Assembly (NCBI GenBank): GCA_964591275.1
Contig: CAZQAE010000021.1
Coordinates: 1-64,000 of the forward strand
Length of the DNA: 64,000 nucleotides
Direction of reading: 5' to 3'
Origin: G963674685 sp964591275
GTDB lineage: Bacteria > Lernaellota > Lernaellaia > JACKCT01
This document shows positions 63,033 through 64,000 of the stretch, piece by piece. Position 1 is the stretch's first letter, and every line of letters begins with the position of its first letter. Made by a program: the position numbers and the translations under genes. The notes beneath the pieces are model-generated. The model saw nothing but the letters and a program-made list of their open reading frames with translations. It was not told the DNA's origin and made no database searches.

Positions 63033-64000
63033 ATGAAAAACAAAAACCAATTGTGGCTGACTTTGCTAGTGATCGTCGTCATGGCGATGGCTTTACTTGT
63101 GGCCTGCGGCGATGACGACGACGATGATGACTTTGATGACGCTGGCCAGGATGCGGATGACGACGATTCGGACGATGATTCCGATGACGATTCGGACGAT
63201 GACTCCGATGATGATTCGGACGATGATTCGGATGATGATCTCGATGACGATTTTGATCCGCCAAGCGTCGATTTCCCCGTCGTCGATACCAACCAGTCCC
63301 TATGCTACGGCTTGAACGCTTCGATCACGTGCGGCAGCGAATTTGACGGCCAGGATGCCCAGTATGATGGCTATCAGCCCCGCTATCAGGACAATGGCGA
63401 CGGCACGGCAACCGATCTTATTACCGGACTTATGTGGCAGCAGGACCCTGGCGACAAGGTCACATTTTCGGAAGGGATAGCCGGCCTGGAGGGCTTTAAT
63501 CTGGCTGGTTACGACGATTGGCGAGTGCCCACCGTCAAAGAACTTTATTCTCTCATCCTTTTTTCAGGGCAGGACCCCAGCGGCGAAAGCGGTGATGACA
63601 CATCCGGCCTGATTCCCTTCATTGATGACGATGTCTTTGTTTTCCAGTACGGCGAACTGAGAATTATTGATTCCCAGTGGGTGACCAGTTCTGTTTACGA
63701 ATCCACCGTCATGGGAAACCAGGAATGCTTTTTCGGGGTGAATTTTGCCGACGGGCGCATCAAATGCTACTCAACCGGTTTTTCGCCCAGCGGCTTCTAC
63801 GCCATATATGTCCGAAACGCTGATGCCTATGGACAAAACAACTTTGTGGATAGCGGCGACGGTACGGTGACCGATAACGCCACCGGCCTGACGTGGCAGC
63901 AAGCCGACAGCGCTGAAGGCATGATCTGGGAAGATGCGCTGGCCTACTGTGAAGACATGGAACTTGGCGGAAGCAGCGACTGGCGTTTGCCCAATGCTAA
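63033..64000 (+). CDS. Asp-rich lipoprotein with DUF1566 repeats, partial
   Basis: The frame is open to the right edge (at least 322 codons). The signal peptide ends in LLVAC, then GDDDDDDDFDDAGQ and a (DSDD)n linker of about 45 residues, then two DUF1566/Lcl-C-like repeats: NGDGTATDLITGLMWQQD ... DDWRVPTVKELYSL, and SGDGTVTDNATGLTWQQ ... SDWRLPNA. DUF1566 domains occur in surface lipoproteins and lectin-like proteins; the ligand is unknown. The start follows GGGAGAATGAA. Confidence 0.85.
   Translation, partial: MKNKNQLWLTLLVIVVMAMALLVACGDDDDDDDFDDAGQDADDDDSDDDSDDDSDDDSDDDSDDDSDDDLDDDFDPPSVDFPVVDTNQSLCYGLNASITCGSEFDGQDAQYDGYQPRYQDNGDGTATDLITGLMWQQDPGDKVTFSEGIAGLEGFNLAGYDDWRVPTVKELYSLILFSGQDPSGESGDDTSGLIPFIDDDVFVFQYGELRIIDSQWVTSSVYESTVMGNQECFFGVNFADGRIKCYSTGFSPSGFYAIYVRNADAYGQNNFVDSGDGTVTDNATGLTWQQADSAEGMIWEDALAYCEDMELGGSSDWRLPNA

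Overview
The window reads as chromosome of a Gram-negative, probably aerobic or respiring bacterium with a deltaproteobacterial or Myxococcota-like gene order. The evidence is a ParA-ParB-bactofilin block, an F1Fo ATP synthase operon with both b' and b subunits but without a and c, parvulin-type periplasmic foldases, TolC/HlyD proteins and many outer-membrane-type lipoproteins. The most striking habit is a family of lipoproteins whose mature N-terminus, directly after the lipobox Cys, is a long Asp-rich linker built from GAY codons (about nine cases in 64 kb). This is inferred from gene content only; no rRNA is present and the species cannot be named.

Layout. 1-10.7 kb: a broken lipoprotein at the left edge, a secreted propeller/IPT/PKD protein with a Cys-rich tail, a long-chain acyl-CoA ligase, an orphan cytosine-5 DNA methyltransferase, a gamma-carbonic-anhydrase-like protein, an ArsA-type ATPase with a membrane/coiled-coil partner, a Nudix hydrolase, a small membrane protein and an Asp-rich lipoprotein. 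11-22 kb: core block of parA, parB, bactofilin, an NhaD-type Na+/H+ antiporter carrying a perfect 285-bp in-frame duplication, a conserved unknown and atpF'-F-H-A-G-D-C, closed by a terminator. 22-29.6 kb: HNH protein, flippase, two secreted SUMF1-fold proteins, an alpha/beta hydrolase, a PpiD-like foldase and tRNA-Ala(GGC).

29.6-41 kb is accessory. After tRNA-Ala lies a displaced 3' half of a tRNA-Asn, a gene-poor 0.8 kb and a strong palindrome, then six co-directional genes: CotH-kinase lipoprotein, DUF4956 membrane protein, a HlyD adaptor fused to a propeller-like domain, a TolC-like channel, a VTC polyphosphate-polymerase domain protein and a second CotH lipoprotein with a lamin-tail domain. 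They look like one envelope system linking protein phosphorylation, polyphosphate and export without a conventional pump. Two lipocalin-like lipoproteins (CrtC/AttH type and tocopherol-cyclase type) follow.

41-50.7 kb: a DsrE-like gene interrupted by an amber codon, threonine dehydrogenase, a DsbA-like lipoprotein, a surface-glycan-like group (GT-C membrane protein, NodU-type carbamoyltransferase, small membrane protein; divergently B12-radical SAM and a lysylphosphatidylglycerol-synthase-like flippase) and metF. 50.7-56.8 kb: a visibly AT-richer insert with a 1143-residue zinc-ribbon/STAND-like NTPase/TPR protein and a P-loop kinase-like protein resembling the N-terminal half of anti-phage dCTP deaminases. 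It is bracketed by paralogous Asp-rich lipoprotein genes, one of them truncated, and is a candidate defence module. 56.9-64 kb: a TMTC-like membrane/TPR protein, the ABC-F ATPase Uup, a complete AbiEi/AbiEii toxin-antitoxin pair behind two 30-bp direct repeats, and a DUF1566 lipoprotein running off the right edge.

No CRISPR array, rRNA or intact transposase was seen. Degenerate 7-bp tandem arrays recur in four intergenic stretches.
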